From positions 1,116,001 through 1,180,000 of the forward strand of contig NZ_LT629783.1 of the NCBI RefSeq assembly GCF_900105835.1: 64,000 nt of DNA, read 5' to 3'. The DNA comes from Pseudomonas fragi (GTDB taxonomy: Bacteria > Pseudomonadota > Gammaproteobacteria > Pseudomonadales > Pseudomonadaceae). Of the stretch, positions 8,820 through 17,862 are shown in pieces. Within the stretch, counting starts at the first letter, position 1. The number at the start of each line of letters is the position of its first letter. The position numbers and the translations under genes are program-made. A model generated the notes under the pieces. The model saw nothing but the letters and a program-made list of their open reading frames with translations, was not told the DNA's origin and ran no database searches.

Positions 8820-9125
8820 AGAACATATGTCGGTCGCCAATCCCACATTCAAACAGGCCGGTCGGCCGCCTCAGGGGCTTTTGATCTACCCGCCCCATCG
8901 GGAGGCCGAGTGGAGGTTCTGCGCAGTGGGCCTCCCGGCATGGATTGCCGGGAGAGCCGCGATGGGCCATGGATGGCCCGTGGCGGCGTGCCCACGGAGC
9001 TAACCTGCACGAGGGAACCTGAGCGCAGCGAAGGCCGTACGCCAGGGGCAAGCCTTTTTGGTGGGCCTGTCCCGTGACAACGGACGCCAAGAAGCGATAC
9101 TTAAATCGTTCTCTTGGAGGTTGCC

Positions 9126-9419
9126 ATGTATCCATCTACTCGCCGTAACTATACCGATGAGTTCAAGACTCAAGCGGTTGCGCTGGCTGAAAGCGTTGGC
9201 AGAACCGAAGCGGCCCGCCAGCTAGAGATGTCAGTCAAAACGCTCGATAACTGGGTGGACGCCACGCGCAGGGGCCAACCGCTGAGTTCGCCCGAGCGCA
9301 AGCCAATTACGAAGGAAGACAGTGAGCTTGCCCGCCTGCGAGCCGAGGTTGCCGAGCTGAAAATGGAGCGTGAAATCCTAAAAAAGGCGGCGGTATTCTT
9401 CGCCAGAGAGTCCAGGTGA
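9126..9419 (+). CDS. IS3-family transposase OrfA
   Basis: A 97-aa protein with an N-terminal helix-turn-helix (RNYTDEFKTQAVALAESVGR) and a C-terminal leucine-zipper-like coiled coil (ELARLRAEVAELKMEREIL). ATG 9126 follows TTGGAGG. It binds the IS ends. Its last codons overlap OrfB, and a slippery sequence lies 30 nt before its stop, so the full transposase is made as an OrfAB fusion. Confidence 0.9.
   Translation: MYPSTRRNYTDEFKTQAVALAESVGRTEAARQLEMSVKTLDNWVDATRRGQPLSSPERKPITKEDSELARLRAEVAELKMEREILKKAAVFFARESR
9380..9386 (+). promoter_or_regulatory. Programmed -1 frameshift site A AAA AAG
   Basis: In the OrfA frame the codons are CTA AAA AAG, the canonical X XXY YYZ heptamer. OrfB is in the -1 frame relative to OrfA (9126 and 9416 differ accordingly). 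Slippage here would give the OrfAB transposase. Confidence 0.8.
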
Positions 9420-10279
9420 GATACGCCTTCGTCGCTGCTGAACGGACTCAATACCCGGTACAGGTGTTGTGTCGGGTGATGGAAGTCTCGACTTCAGGTT
9501 TCTACGATTACACGCACAGACAGCCTCGCCCTGATCCTGACGCTCAGATTCGCATTGCGTTGCGCAGTGCTTATGCGGCCAGTCGAAAAACCTATGGGCG
9601 GCCACGGTTGGTAGCCGCCTTGCGCCAGAAATCGTTCGCAGTGGGCCACAAACGGGTCAGGCGGTTGATGCGCGAGGAGCGGATACAGGGCAAGTCCAAA
9701 GGAGGTTTCAGGCCCTGCACCACTGACAGCTGTCATTATTTGCCGGTGGCGAGCAATGTGTTAGCGCGTCAGTTTTCTATCGATAACCCCACGCCGACCT
9801 GGGTCAGTGATATCACCTATCTCCCAACCAGAGAGGGTTGGTTGTATCTAGCGATAGTGTTAAGCATCCAGACCCGCCAGATCTTGGGCTACAGCTTGTC
9901 GGACCGCATGCCAGATGGTTTGGTCGAAAGCGCGTTTTTGAATGCCTGGAGCGCCTGTTCTGGCAGCAGTGGAGCAGTATTTCACTCCGATCAGGGCCGT
10001 CAGTACGCAAGCAGTAAGTTCCGTTTGACGCTGGCCAAGAAGGACTTCACCCAGAGCATGAGTCGAAAGGGAAATTGCTGGGACAACGCAGTGGCCGAGA
10101 GCTTTTTCGCTACGCTGAAAAGAGAGGAGGCTTTCGGGGTCTACCCCACAAAAAAACAGGCACAGCTATCAATCGCCAGCTATGTACATGGGTTTTACAA
10201 CAGCAGTCGACTGCACTCAGCTCTGGGATATCGTTCTCCGAACGAATATGCAAAGAGCTTGAGGCAGAAGACTCGATAG
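9416..10279 (+). CDS. IS3-family transposase OrfB (DDE integrase core)
   Basis: A 287-aa protein with the retroviral-integrase-like DDE motif: Asp in WVSDITYL, Asp in FHSDQG and Glu in DNAVAESFFATLKRE, the last with the IS3 spacing. It begins with an HTH_21-type segment (TYGRPRLVAALRQ, HKRVRRLMREERI). The reading frame is intact and both catalytic and binding parts are present, so the copy could be active. Its GTG start overlaps the OrfA stop and it is probably expressed mainly by frameshifting. Confidence 0.92.
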   Translation: MRYAFVAAERTQYPVQVLCRVMEVSTSGFYDYTHRQPRPDPDAQIRIALRSAYAASRKTYGRPRLVAALRQKSFAVGHKRVRRLMREERIQGKSKGGFRPCTTDSCHYLPVASNVLARQFSIDNPTPTWVSDITYLPTREGWLYLAIVLSIQTRQILGYSLSDRMPDGLVESAFLNAWSACSGSSGAVFHSDQGRQYASSKFRLTLAKKDFTQSMSRKGNCWDNAVAESFFATLKREEAFGVYPTKKQAQLSIASYVHGFYNSSRLHSALGYRSPNEYAKSLRQKTR

Positions 10280-10427
10280 CCAGCTTCTTGGCGTCCGCTG
10301 CAGGGAGACAGGCCCATGGTTACTTTTTCGGCGCCTGGAAAAAGTGACTCGCCGTAAGGGCGAAACCATAATTTCGGTTAGACACACATTCTGGATATGT
10401 ACCCGGTACACCCGTTAAAACCATCGA

Positions 10428-10880
10428 GTACATATCCACTCTATACGTCGCGGCACTCTGGGGTTCTGCCTTCACTCGGGCGCTGCTATGGGCATTCCCG
10501 TTGTTTGGATAATCGAGTGGCAAAAGCAAAATAATTAAACAACGAAAACTCTTGTGGGAGCGGGCTTGCCCGCGATGGCAGCACTTTGGTCATCCAGGTA
10601 GAACGAGGTGCCTGCATCGCGGGCAAGCCCGGCTCCCACAGAGAACATATGTCGGTCGCCAATCCCGCATCCAAACAGGCCGGCCGGTCGGCCGCCTCAG
10701 GGGCTTTTGATCTACCCGCCCCATCGGGAGGCCGAGCAGAGCCGGAACAAGGAAACCTGAGCACAGCGAAGGCCGGACGCCAGGGGCAGGCCCATGGTTA
10801 CTTTTTCGGCGTCTGGAAAAGGTGACTCGCCGTAAGGGCGAAACCATAATTTCAGTTAGACACAAATGCCGAATATGTAC
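10428..10880. repeat. Transposase-free relative of the element at 8593-10402
   Basis: It starts with GTACATATCC and ends in the inverse GAATATGTAC after GGCGAAACCATAATTTCAGTTAGACA, the same right end as the first element. Internally it repeats the first element's GGGCATTC...AATCGAGTGGCAA segment, the REPIN, and a block through CTCAGGGGCTTTTGATCTAC. It lacks the IS and the sequence around it. It is a 453-bp non-autonomous copy placed only 25 bp from the first. Confidence 0.65.
10553..10641. repeat. REPIN, second copy of the one at 8730
   Basis: It has the same two inverted REP units and the same loop (GGCAGCACTTTGGTCATCC) as 8730-8819, inside the shorter repeat element. Confidence 0.85.
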
Positions 10881-10926
10881 GCAAGACTACAGTTAAACCC
10901 GGCGGCGGCCGCTTCGCGCAGGATCC

Positions 10927-12513
10927 CTATTGCCACCCCGCCCGCAACTCATTCTTCGCCACCTTGTTCGCCGCATTCACCGGCAGCGCCACATAGAAAC
11001 GCACCAGTCGCGGCACCTTGTAGTTGGCCATGTGCTCACGCGCCCACTGGATCAACCCGGCTTCATCCAGCTGCCGGCCATGGCGCAACACCACACAGGC
11101 ACAGCCCACCTCCCCCATGCGCTCATCGGGCACGCCAATCACCGCCACCTGGGCAATGGCCGGGTGCTCGATCAGGCCGGCTTCAATCTCCGCCGGGTAG
11201 CAGTTGAACCCGCCAACAATAAACATGTCCTTGAGCCGGTCAGTAATGCGCAGGTTACCCGCTGCGTCCTGCTCGCCAATATCGCCGGTATGCAGCCAAC
11301 CCTCACTGTCGATGGTGTCGGCGGTGGCTTGCGGGTCTTCAAAATAACCCTGCATAACATGAAAACCGCGCAGGCAGATTTCCCCCGTGCTGCCCGCCGG
11401 CAAAGCCCGGTTCTGCGGGTCACGGATACTCACTTCGGTGCCCGGGATCGCCCGGCCACTGGTGCCGGCTATCACTGTCGCGCTGTCGCCGGGGTCGCAG
11501 ATGGTTGCCAGGCCACCACACTCGGTCAGGCCATAGGCCGTGGTGACCACCGAAAAACCCAGCTCGCGGCGCATGCGCTCAATCAGGATCGGCGGGATGG
11601 TGGCCGCTCCGGTCACGGCAATGCGCAGGCTCGACAGGTCGGTTTCGGCCAGCTTGGGATGGGCCAGCATCGACAGGTACAGGGTCGGCGGCCCCGGCAA
11701 CACGTTGATGCGCTCGGCGGCGATGCGCTGGAATACCGCTTCAGCATCGAACACCGGGTGCGGCAGGATCGTCGCGCCCGCCAACAGGCACGTCAGCCAG
11801 CCTGCCTTGTAGCCAAAGGCATGGAAAAACGGATTGATCACCAGATATCGATCACCGGCCTGCAAGCCAATCACCTTCGCATACTCGCCAAAGGCGCGGA
11901 TAGTTTGCCCGTGGGCACTCATCACGCCTTTGGGCTTGCCGGTGGTGCCGGACGTGAACAGCAAATCGCTGAGGTCTTCACCGCTGACACTGGCCGCACG
12001 CAAGAGCGCTGCCGCTTCGCTGGTGGCCGCGCCCAAGGACAAGAAACCGTCCCAGTCCAGCCCCTTGGCGCTGGCCGACGGGGCTTCACCCAGCAGCACC
12101 AGGCACTCCAGGTTGGCCGGGCGATACGGTGCCAGCAAGGCCAGGTAGTCGGTGCCCAAAAACATCGGCTGCACAAACAGCAAACGGCTGGCGCTGCGCT
12201 GCAGGATATCGGCCGCTTCACCGCCTTTCATGCGGGTGTTGATCGGCACCATCACGGCGCCCGCACAATGGATGCCCAGTGCGGCGATGATCCAGTCGCG
12301 CCCGTTGGGTGCCCAGATCGCCACCCGGTCGCCCTTGCCAATGCCTTGGGCCATGAGGCTACGGGTCACGGCCAGGGCCAGACACGGCAGGTCGCTATAA
12401 TCGATGCACTCGCCGTGCTCTTCGATGGCCGTGCGCCCCGCATGTTGCTTTGAGGCGTTGAACAGCAGTTGCGGGATCGAGCGCGGCAGGTTCTGTTGCG
12501 GGCTGGAAGTCAT
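10927..12513 (-). CDS. Acyl-CoA ligase (AMP-forming), FadD3-like
   Basis: A 528-aa ANL-superfamily ligase with the P-loop TSGTTGKPKG (about 190-199), the TAYGLTECGG motif, and the hinge GWLHTGDIGEQDAAG followed by ITDRLKDMFIVGGFNCYPAEIE and the C-terminal Lys in NAANKVAKNEL. It activates a carboxylate as its CoA ester through an adenylate. The overall shape is that of FadD3-type ligases, which load the steroid-derived C/D-ring acid HIP. In this cluster it may instead activate the bile-acid side chain. It ends 19 bp after the reductase gene upstream. Confidence 0.85.
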   Translation of the reverse strand: MTSSPQQNLPRSIPQLLFNASKQHAGRTAIEEHGECIDYSDLPCLALAVTRSLMAQGIGKGDRVAIWAPNGRDWIIAALGIHCAGAVMVPINTRMKGGEAADILQRSASRLLFVQPMFLGTDYLALLAPYRPANLECLVLLGEAPSASAKGLDWDGFLSLGAATSEAAALLRAASVSGEDLSDLLFTSGTTGKPKGVMSAHGQTIRAFGEYAKVIGLQAGDRYLVINPFFHAFGYKAGWLTCLLAGATILPHPVFDAEAVFQRIAAERINVLPGPPTLYLSMLAHPKLAETDLSSLRIAVTGAATIPPILIERMRRELGFSVVTTAYGLTECGGLATICDPGDSATVIAGTSGRAIPGTEVSIRDPQNRALPAGSTGEICLRGFHVMQGYFEDPQATADTIDSEGWLHTGDIGEQDAAGNLRITDRLKDMFIVGGFNCYPAEIEAGLIEHPAIAQVAVIGVPDERMGEVGCACVVLRHGRQLDEAGLIQWAREHMANYKVPRLVRFYVALPVNAANKVAKNELRAGWQ

Positions 12514-12532
12514 CGGTCACTCGTCTGGCAAG

Positions 12533-13564
12533 TTATTCGGGAAAGCACACACGCAGGTGTTCGCTGCTGGGCACGGACTGGCATGCCAGCACCCAGCCGT
12601 CATTCAGTTCTTGTGAGTCCAGGGCATCGTTGCGCAGCATCTCGACACTGCCGCGCTCCAGCGTACACATGCAGGTGGCGCAGGAGCCCACCAGGCAGGA
12701 ACTGGGCGGATTGAGGCCCGCGCGCTGCATGGCGCCAAGCAGGGTTTCGCCCTCGGCGCAGGGCACTTCAAATTCTTCACCGTCCAGGCGCACCGACAGC
12801 TGACTGCCGATGACCTCGGTGTTGACCGGGGCCGGGGCCGCCACGCTGCCTTCTTCGGGCAGCGAGACAAAACGCTCGACATGAATGCGCCCGTGCTCCA
12901 TGCCGATGTCGTGCAAGGCGCTGACGGCGGCGTCCATAAACGGCCCGGGGCCGCAGATAAACGCCTGGGCGTGCACAAAGGGCCGGGCCATTTGGGCCAG
13001 TTGCGCCACCGCCGGAATACCTTGTACCGAGTCCAGCCAGTGGATCACTTGCAGGCGCTCAGGGTAGGCGCTGGCCAGGGCCTTGAGTTCAGCGGCGAAA
13101 ATCACCGAGGCCTCGTCGCGGTTGGCGTAGATCAGCAGGATCCGGCCCGTGCCGGCAATCAGCGCCGAGCGCAGGATCGACAGCACCGGCGTGACGCCGC
13201 TACCCCCGCCAAACAAGACAAAATCATCATCAAAATGCCGGGGCACGAACACCCCCGCCGGTGCCAGCACCTGCAGCTGATCGCCTTCGCTCAACTGCGT
13301 GCACAGCCAGTTGGAGGCGCGCCCGTCGCGCACTTGCTTGATGGTCACACGCAACGGTTCGTCTTGCAGCGGGGTGCTCGACAGTGAATAGCAGCGCGGT
13401 AACCAGCCGCCGTCAAACGGCACGCGCAGGGTCAAAAATTGCCCGGGTTTATAAGCAAAGCGTTCGCGCAAGGCCAGGGGAACATCGAATACCAGCGATT
13501 TGGAGTCCGCTGTTTCAGTGACGATTTGCGCCACGCGCAGGGAGAAGTACGCAGGTTGGTTCAT
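12533..13564 (-). CDS. kshB: Ferredoxin reductase with C-terminal [2Fe-2S] domain (KshB-like)
   Basis: A 343-aa class IA-type oxygenase reductase with, in order, an FAD domain with RCYSLSS (57-63), an NAD domain with GGGSGVTP (119-126), and a plant-type ferredoxin domain with Cys290, Cys295, Cys298 and Cys328. This domain order matches KshB, which feeds electrons to the Rieske oxygenase KshA for 9alpha-hydroxylation of 3-ketosteroids. Its place between a ligase and steroid dehydrogenases supports the role, but no KshA gene is in the window, so it could serve another oxygenase. It ends 19 bp before the ligase gene. Confidence 0.75.
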   Translation of the reverse strand: MNQPAYFSLRVAQIVTETADSKSLVFDVPLALRERFAYKPGQFLTLRVPFDGGWLPRCYSLSSTPLQDEPLRVTIKQVRDGRASNWLCTQLSEGDQLQVLAPAGVFVPRHFDDDFVLFGGGSGVTPVLSILRSALIAGTGRILLIYANRDEASVIFAAELKALASAYPERLQVIHWLDSVQGIPAVAQLAQMARPFVHAQAFICGPGPFMDAAVSALHDIGMEHGRIHVERFVSLPEEGSVAAPAPVNTEVIGSQLSVRLDGEEFEVPCAEGETLLGAMQRAGLNPPSSCLVGSCATCMCTLERGSVEMLRNDALDSQELNDGWVLACQSVPSSEHLRVCFPE

Positions 13565-13565
13565 A

Positions 13566-14327
13566 TCAGATACTCATCACAAACTGGCCGCTGTCGATGC
13601 GCAGCTCGATACCGCTGATGGCGCGGGACTCGTCACTGGCCAGGAACAACACACTGGCGGCCACATCTTCAGGCAGGCACATGCGTCCCATCGGGTCGGC
13701 ATCGATGGTGAGGCTCCACGGGTCGAGCCCCGCGGGCAGGCCGGCGGTGGTCATGGGCGTAAGGATGCCGTCAGGGTGCAGGGAGTTGCAGCGAATGCGG
13801 TATTTGCGCCGGCGGCACAACACCGCCACGGTGCGTGACAGGGCAGCAACGGCGCCTTTGGAAGCGCTGTAGGCAACGTAATCATCGCGTCCGGCCACGG
13901 CCGCAATCGAAGACATGTTGATGATGGAGCCGCCCTCACCTTCTTTCATCAGGCTTATGGCAGCGCGACAGCCCAGGAAGACACTGTCGGCATTGATGCG
14001 CTGCACCCGTTGCCATTCACTATAGGTGGTATTTTCAATATCACCCTTGAGCAGGATGCCGGCGTTGTTGAACAGGATGTCCAGCCGTGCGTGGTGTTTG
14101 CGCACGGTTTCAATGACCCGCGCCCAGTCTGCTTCGCTGCCCGCGTCGTGCTCGACAAACAGCGCCTGGCTGCCGATCTCCTCGGCCAGGGCCAGGCCGT
14201 CGGCCACATTGATATCGCTGATCACCACCCGGGCGCCCTCACGGGCCAGCAGCAGCGCCGTGGCCCTGCCTACGCCACTGGCACCGCCAGTGATCAACGC
14301 CACCTTGCCTGCAACACGTGCGCTCAT
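13566..14327 (-). CDS. Hydroxysteroid dehydrogenase, SDR family (3beta/17beta-HSD-like)
   Basis: A 253-aa SDR with TGGASGVG (13-20), ILFNNAGILLKGD, and a YSASK catalytic motif. The pattern (VALITGGASGVG, VISDIN, FNNAGILL-GD, RCNSLHPDGI-TPM, VLFLASDESRAISG) closely follows the Comamonas testosteroni 3beta/17beta-hydroxysteroid dehydrogenase as I remember it. It would oxidise the 3- or 17-hydroxyl to a ketone before ring attack by the KstD-type enzymes upstream. ATG 14327 follows AAGGA with a 7-nt spacer, and it ends just before the reductase gene. Confidence 0.8.
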   Translation of the reverse strand: MSARVAGKVALITGGASGVGRATALLLAREGARVVISDINVADGLALAEEIGSQALFVEHDAGSEADWARVIETVRKHHARLDILFNNAGILLKGDIENTTYSEWQRVQRINADSVFLGCRAAISLMKEGEGGSIINMSSIAAVAGRDDYVAYSASKGAVAALSRTVAVLCRRRKYRIRCNSLHPDGILTPMTTAGLPAGLDPWSLTIDADPMGRMCLPEDVAASVLFLASDESRAISGIELRIDSGQFVMSI

Positions 14328-14384
14328 GTTTTTGTCCTTTTATTGAGGATGCCGGCTCTGTGGGAGCAGGTTTGCAACCCTTTC

Positions 14385-16073
14385 TCAAACCGTTTCAAGG
14401 GTCTCTCTTTGCGCATTGGCAGTGCTGGCCGCCAGGCCCGCACGACGTCCCGAAAACACACAATCGGCCAACGACAGCCCGCTGATATACAGGTGCGACG
14501 CCACGCCAATGGCGGTGCGCCCGGCACTGAACAGGCCGGCAATCGGCTGGCCATTGTTATCGAGCACCGCGCCGTTATTTTCATCGACCTTGAGCCCGCC
14601 CAGGGTCAGCGCCCCCAGCGGAAAGATCGGGTTGCCGACGCTGATATCGCAGGCATAGAACGGCCCCTTGTCCAGCACCTGGCGGCTACCTTCAGACTTG
14701 CCAAAGGCATCCGGGGCATCACCTCGCGCGGCGGCGTTATAGGCGCGCAGTGCAGCACTCAACTCCCCCGCCTGCATGCCACACACATTGGCCAATTTGT
14801 CCGGGTTGTCGCCCTTGCGTACCTTGAGCAGCATCAAGGCCAGTGCCGGCAACGCCTGGAACCACCAGTAGCCGCCAAACAGCGCCTGGCGGATCGCCTG
14901 TTTGCGCAGACGCGCATCCAGCACCAGCCAGGCCTGGCCCCCCTGTTCATCGCACAGTGGCTGGCCCAGGGTGGCGCCATACACTTCTTCGTTGCAAAAG
15001 CGCTGGCCGTTGCTGTTGACCACAATCCCCTTGGGCCAACAGTGCGGGGGGTTGATAAAGCGCCAGGCCGACACCCGGCCCAGCCGCTCGCTTCTGGCCC
15101 CCACCGATTGCCCCAGCAGCAAACCGCTGCCGTCGCAGCCGGTGGCACCCACCTTGAAGTTGCGCCGAAAGTTGGGCGCATGATCGCGAATCAACCCGCG
15201 ATTGAAGATAAAGCCACCGGTACTCAGCACCACCCCGCGCCGGGCGCGGATCAGCAGCGGCTGGCCGTGATCACGCTCAAGCGCACTGAGCTTTTGCCGC
15301 AGGCGGTCGCAATAACCGGGGGCGAAGTTCTGCAGGCGCTCGGCCCGCGCCGCCAAGCGCTCATGCAAGAGGGCTTCGCGGCTGCCCGCCGGCAAGCTCC
15401 AGAACTCGGCACCCACCACCCGGCCGCTGTCATCCACCACCAGGCGCCGCGCCGCTGACTGCAGCAACGGTTGCACCCCGGCCCGCAGGCATGCGGCTTT
15501 TAAATGACCGTACAGCACCGCACCACACTGGCCCTTGCCCACCGTTCGATGGCCACGGGGAGCGGGTGCCTGGGTGCCGGCATGGGACGGCACCAGTTCA
15601 TTGCCCGAGTAATACAAGAAATAGCCATCGGACGGGTATGAGGTCTTCCCTCCCGGCGGCACGCTATGGGCATAACGCGCGCCGTGGCTTTCGAGCCAGG
15701 CCAGATTGCTGACGCTGTCATCGCAGAATTTGTGCAGGGTGGCATCGCTGACCACACCCTGGGTTTCATGCTTGAGGTAATCAAACATGGCTTGCGGGCT
15801 GTCGCTGAAACCTGCGGCCTGCTGGTGCTGCGTGCCGCCACCGGCGTACACCACCCCTCCGCTCTTGGCACTGGCACCGCCGCCTATGAAGCGGTCGGCA
15901 ACCATCACCCGGGCGCCAGTACTGCTGGCCTCCAGCGCAGCACAGGCACCCGCCGCGCCCCAGCCGATCACCAGTACATCGCAGGTGTCATGCCAGTCCC
16001 GGGCGCTGAGGCGATCAGCGTGCAGGGGCGCGAGGATCTTGCTGTTGCTGGCGGTTTTTGTGCTCCGGCTCAT
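14385..16073 (-). CDS. KstD-family FAD-dependent ketosteroid dehydrogenase (Kst4D/TesI-like candidate)
   Basis: A 562-aa flavoprotein of the fumarate-reductase/KstD superfamily: FAD dinucleotide-binding VLVIGWGAAGACAALEA (about 34-50), SAKSGGVVYAGGG, the mid-protein LSTGGFIFN, and the C-terminal FSAGRTAIGVASHLYISGLSLADCVFSGR. The Gly-Trp-Gly-Ala variant and length fit the branch holding 3-ketosteroid Delta4(5alpha)-dehydrogenases better than true KstD, but I cannot settle the subfamily without an alignment. Its ATG overlaps the stop of the KstD gene by 4 nt (ATGA), so the two are translationally coupled. Confidence 0.7.
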   Translation of the reverse strand: MSRSTKTASNSKILAPLHADRLSARDWHDTCDVLVIGWGAAGACAALEASSTGARVMVADRFIGGGASAKSGGVVYAGGGTQHQQAAGFSDSPQAMFDYLKHETQGVVSDATLHKFCDDSVSNLAWLESHGARYAHSVPPGGKTSYPSDGYFLYYSGNELVPSHAGTQAPAPRGHRTVGKGQCGAVLYGHLKAACLRAGVQPLLQSAARRLVVDDSGRVVGAEFWSLPAGSREALLHERLAARAERLQNFAPGYCDRLRQKLSALERDHGQPLLIRARRGVVLSTGGFIFNRGLIRDHAPNFRRNFKVGATGCDGSGLLLGQSVGARSERLGRVSAWRFINPPHCWPKGIVVNSNGQRFCNEEVYGATLGQPLCDEQGGQAWLVLDARLRKQAIRQALFGGYWWFQALPALALMLLKVRKGDNPDKLANVCGMQAGELSAALRAYNAAARGDAPDAFGKSEGSRQVLDKGPFYACDISVGNPIFPLGALTLGGLKVDENNGAVLDNNGQPIAGLFSAGRTAIGVASHLYISGLSLADCVFSGRRAGLAASTANAQRETLETV

Positions 16074-17815
16074 GACAGCACCCGCACCTTGGCACTGGCC
16101 GGTGCCGACACAGCACTGGCGATATGGTTGGCGGCGATATAGCCGAAGGTCATGGCCGGGCCCAGGGTGCCACCGGCACCGGGGTAACTGGTGCCCATCA
16201 CCGACGCCGAGCAGTTGCCGATGGCATAGAGGCCGGGGATCGGCTGACCGTCTTCGCGCACCACCTGAGCATGACGGTTGGTCAACAGTCCGCCCTTGGT
16301 GCCGATATCACCGGCATCCAGGCGCATGGCGTAATACGGGCCTTTGCGCAACGGTGCCAGGCACGGGTTGGGTTTGACATTGCTGTCGCCGTAGTAACGG
16401 TCGAACACATTGGCGCCGCGCTCAAAGTCCAGATCGACACCGCTTTGCGCGTAGCCGTTGACCTTTTGCACGGTGTTGGCCAGCCCCTGGGCATCGACGC
16501 CGATCTGCATGGCCAGCGCCTCCAGGCTATCGGCCTTCCAGTACACCGTGTTGAGCCATTCCTTGCGCAGACGGCTGTCGGGAACCACCTGGGCCGGCAT
16601 CAACGGGCCCATCGCGTAGGTATGCCGGAAGTGGCCGTCGAAGATCACCCACGACGGTACCGAGCGGCCATCGGTTTTCTGGTTGTCCTGGTACATGGCA
16701 TCGACAAATTCCAGGTACGGCGCGGCTTCGTTGACAAAGCGACGGCCCAGGCTGTTGACCACGATGGCCCCCGGGAATGCCCGCTCGGCAAATACGCCAC
16801 GCGGTTTTTCTTCACCGGGCACGGCGATGGTCGGTGCCCACCAGGCCCAGTCCATCAGCGCGGTGGCGGCGCCAATGTGCATGCCAGCCTCAAGCGCTGC
16901 CCCGGTATTGTTGCCCGGTGGCGTGGCACTCCAGCTCGCGCGGGTGGGTTGCGGCAGGTACTTCTCACGCAGGGTCTGGTTTTGCTCAAAACCGCCGGAG
17001 CCGAAAATCACTGCACGCCGGGCCTTGAGTTCCAGCACCTTGCCGCCGGTAGAGACCTTGATCCCGCACACCCGGTCACCGTCGAGCAGCACATCCTGAA
17101 AGTCGGTGTTGAGCCACAGCGGCACGTTGCGGTCCATCAGCGAACGCCGCAACGACGCCACCAGCGAGCTGCCCAACGCGGCGCGGCGGTCGTATTTGCT
17201 TTTGCGTCGCCATTTGAAATCGAGCTTGTAGCGCGCCATCAACTTGAAAATCAGCCATTGCCAGCCAAAACTGCGCGCCATGGCCTTGTGCGCGTCACGG
17301 GCGGTCCAGGCAATGCGCCCCATCAACAGGGTGGAGGGTGAAGGCTTGCGCAGGTTGGGCAGTTCTTCAGCCAGCAGGCTGGTGTCGAACAGCTCCGGGT
17401 CCAGCGTGCGACCGCCAGGCAAGGCGCCGGGCAGTTGCGGGTAGTAATCGGGGTATTTGGCCGCCACGGCATAGCGCACATGGCTACTGGCTGTGAGCTT
17501 TTTGATCATCGGCGCGGCGTTGTCCAGATACGCCTGCAGGCGCTGCGGGTCACCGTGTTCACCGGTTGCAGCCTTGAGGTACTGCATGGACAGTTCCGGG
17601 CTGTCCTGGCCGCCGATTGCGGCGAAGTAATGGTTATTGGGGATCCAGATACCGCCGCCGGAAATGGCCGAGGTCCCGCCGTATTTATCACTTTTTTCGA
17701 CAATCAGAACCGACAGGCCCTGATCAGCCGCAAACAGGGCCGAGGTCATGGCGCCGGCACCGGAGCCGACAACAATTACGTCATAGCTGGACTGAGACTG
17801 ATCGTGAGCCGTCAT
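16070..17815 (-). CDS. kstD: 3-ketosteroid-Delta1-dehydrogenase
   Basis: A 581-aa flavoprotein with N-terminal VIVVGSGAGAMTSALFAADQG (FAD-binding), the flavin-covering GGTSAISGGGIWIPNN (46-61), IFGSGGFEQN, and the C-terminal signature TSYPGAGGTLGPAMTFGYIAA, all typical of KstD. It desaturates C1-C2 of the steroid A ring, the step that with 9alpha-hydroxylation opens ring B. It is coupled to the downstream paralogue by a 4-nt overlap and lies 47 bp after the HsaA-like gene in the same leftward operon. Confidence 0.88.
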   Translation of the reverse strand: MTAHDQSQSSYDVIVVGSGAGAMTSALFAADQGLSVLIVEKSDKYGGTSAISGGGIWIPNNHYFAAIGGQDSPELSMQYLKAATGEHGDPQRLQAYLDNAAPMIKKLTASSHVRYAVAAKYPDYYPQLPGALPGGRTLDPELFDTSLLAEELPNLRKPSPSTLLMGRIAWTARDAHKAMARSFGWQWLIFKLMARYKLDFKWRRKSKYDRRAALGSSLVASLRRSLMDRNVPLWLNTDFQDVLLDGDRVCGIKVSTGGKVLELKARRAVIFGSGGFEQNQTLREKYLPQPTRASWSATPPGNNTGAALEAGMHIGAATALMDWAWWAPTIAVPGEEKPRGVFAERAFPGAIVVNSLGRRFVNEAAPYLEFVDAMYQDNQKTDGRSVPSWVIFDGHFRHTYAMGPLMPAQVVPDSRLRKEWLNTVYWKADSLEALAMQIGVDAQGLANTVQKVNGYAQSGVDLDFERGANVFDRYYGDSNVKPNPCLAPLRKGPYYAMRLDAGDIGTKGGLLTNRHAQVVREDGQPIPGLYAIGNCSASVMGTSYPGAGGTLGPAMTFGYIAANHIASAVSAPASAKVRVLS

Positions 17816-17862
17816 TATTGTTATGCCTTGCGCTGAGGTCAGAGGTTTGAAGGTGGATCAGG

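Larger units (their letters stand above)
9063..10315 (+). mobile_element. IS3-family insertion sequence
   Basis: OrfA and OrfB are bounded by imperfect inverted repeats. CGGACGCCAAGAAGC (9081-9095) is perfectly inverted at 10283-10297, and the match extends outward to GGGCCTGTC (9063-9071) / GACAGGCCC (10307-10315). The flanks match the uninterrupted sequence in the shorter element at 10428-10880, so the IS inserted into a pre-existing repeat. I could not define a target-site duplication with certainty. Confidence 0.8.
8593..10402. mobile_element. Palindrome-ended repeat element carrying a nested IS3 copy
   Basis: The left end (8593 on, GTACATATCCAG) and the right end (ending 10402) are inverted copies over about 45 bp: both contain ACATATCCAG, then TGTCNAACNG, then AAATTATGGTTTCGCC read inward. 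Between them lie a REPIN (8730-8819), a block repeated in the neighbouring element at 10428-10880, and the IS3-family insertion. The inverted ends show that it is a unit; its family name and mobility are not known to me. Confidence 0.65.

Noticed and set aside
10930..12453. A 507-codon rightward frame opposite the acyl-CoA ligase
   Set aside because: It is the mirror of a well-conserved ligase; composition and lack of motifs mark it as a shadow.
14010..15458. A 482-codon rightward frame opposite the SDR and KstD-like genes
   Set aside because: It crosses the boundary of two real leftward genes and has no domain signature.
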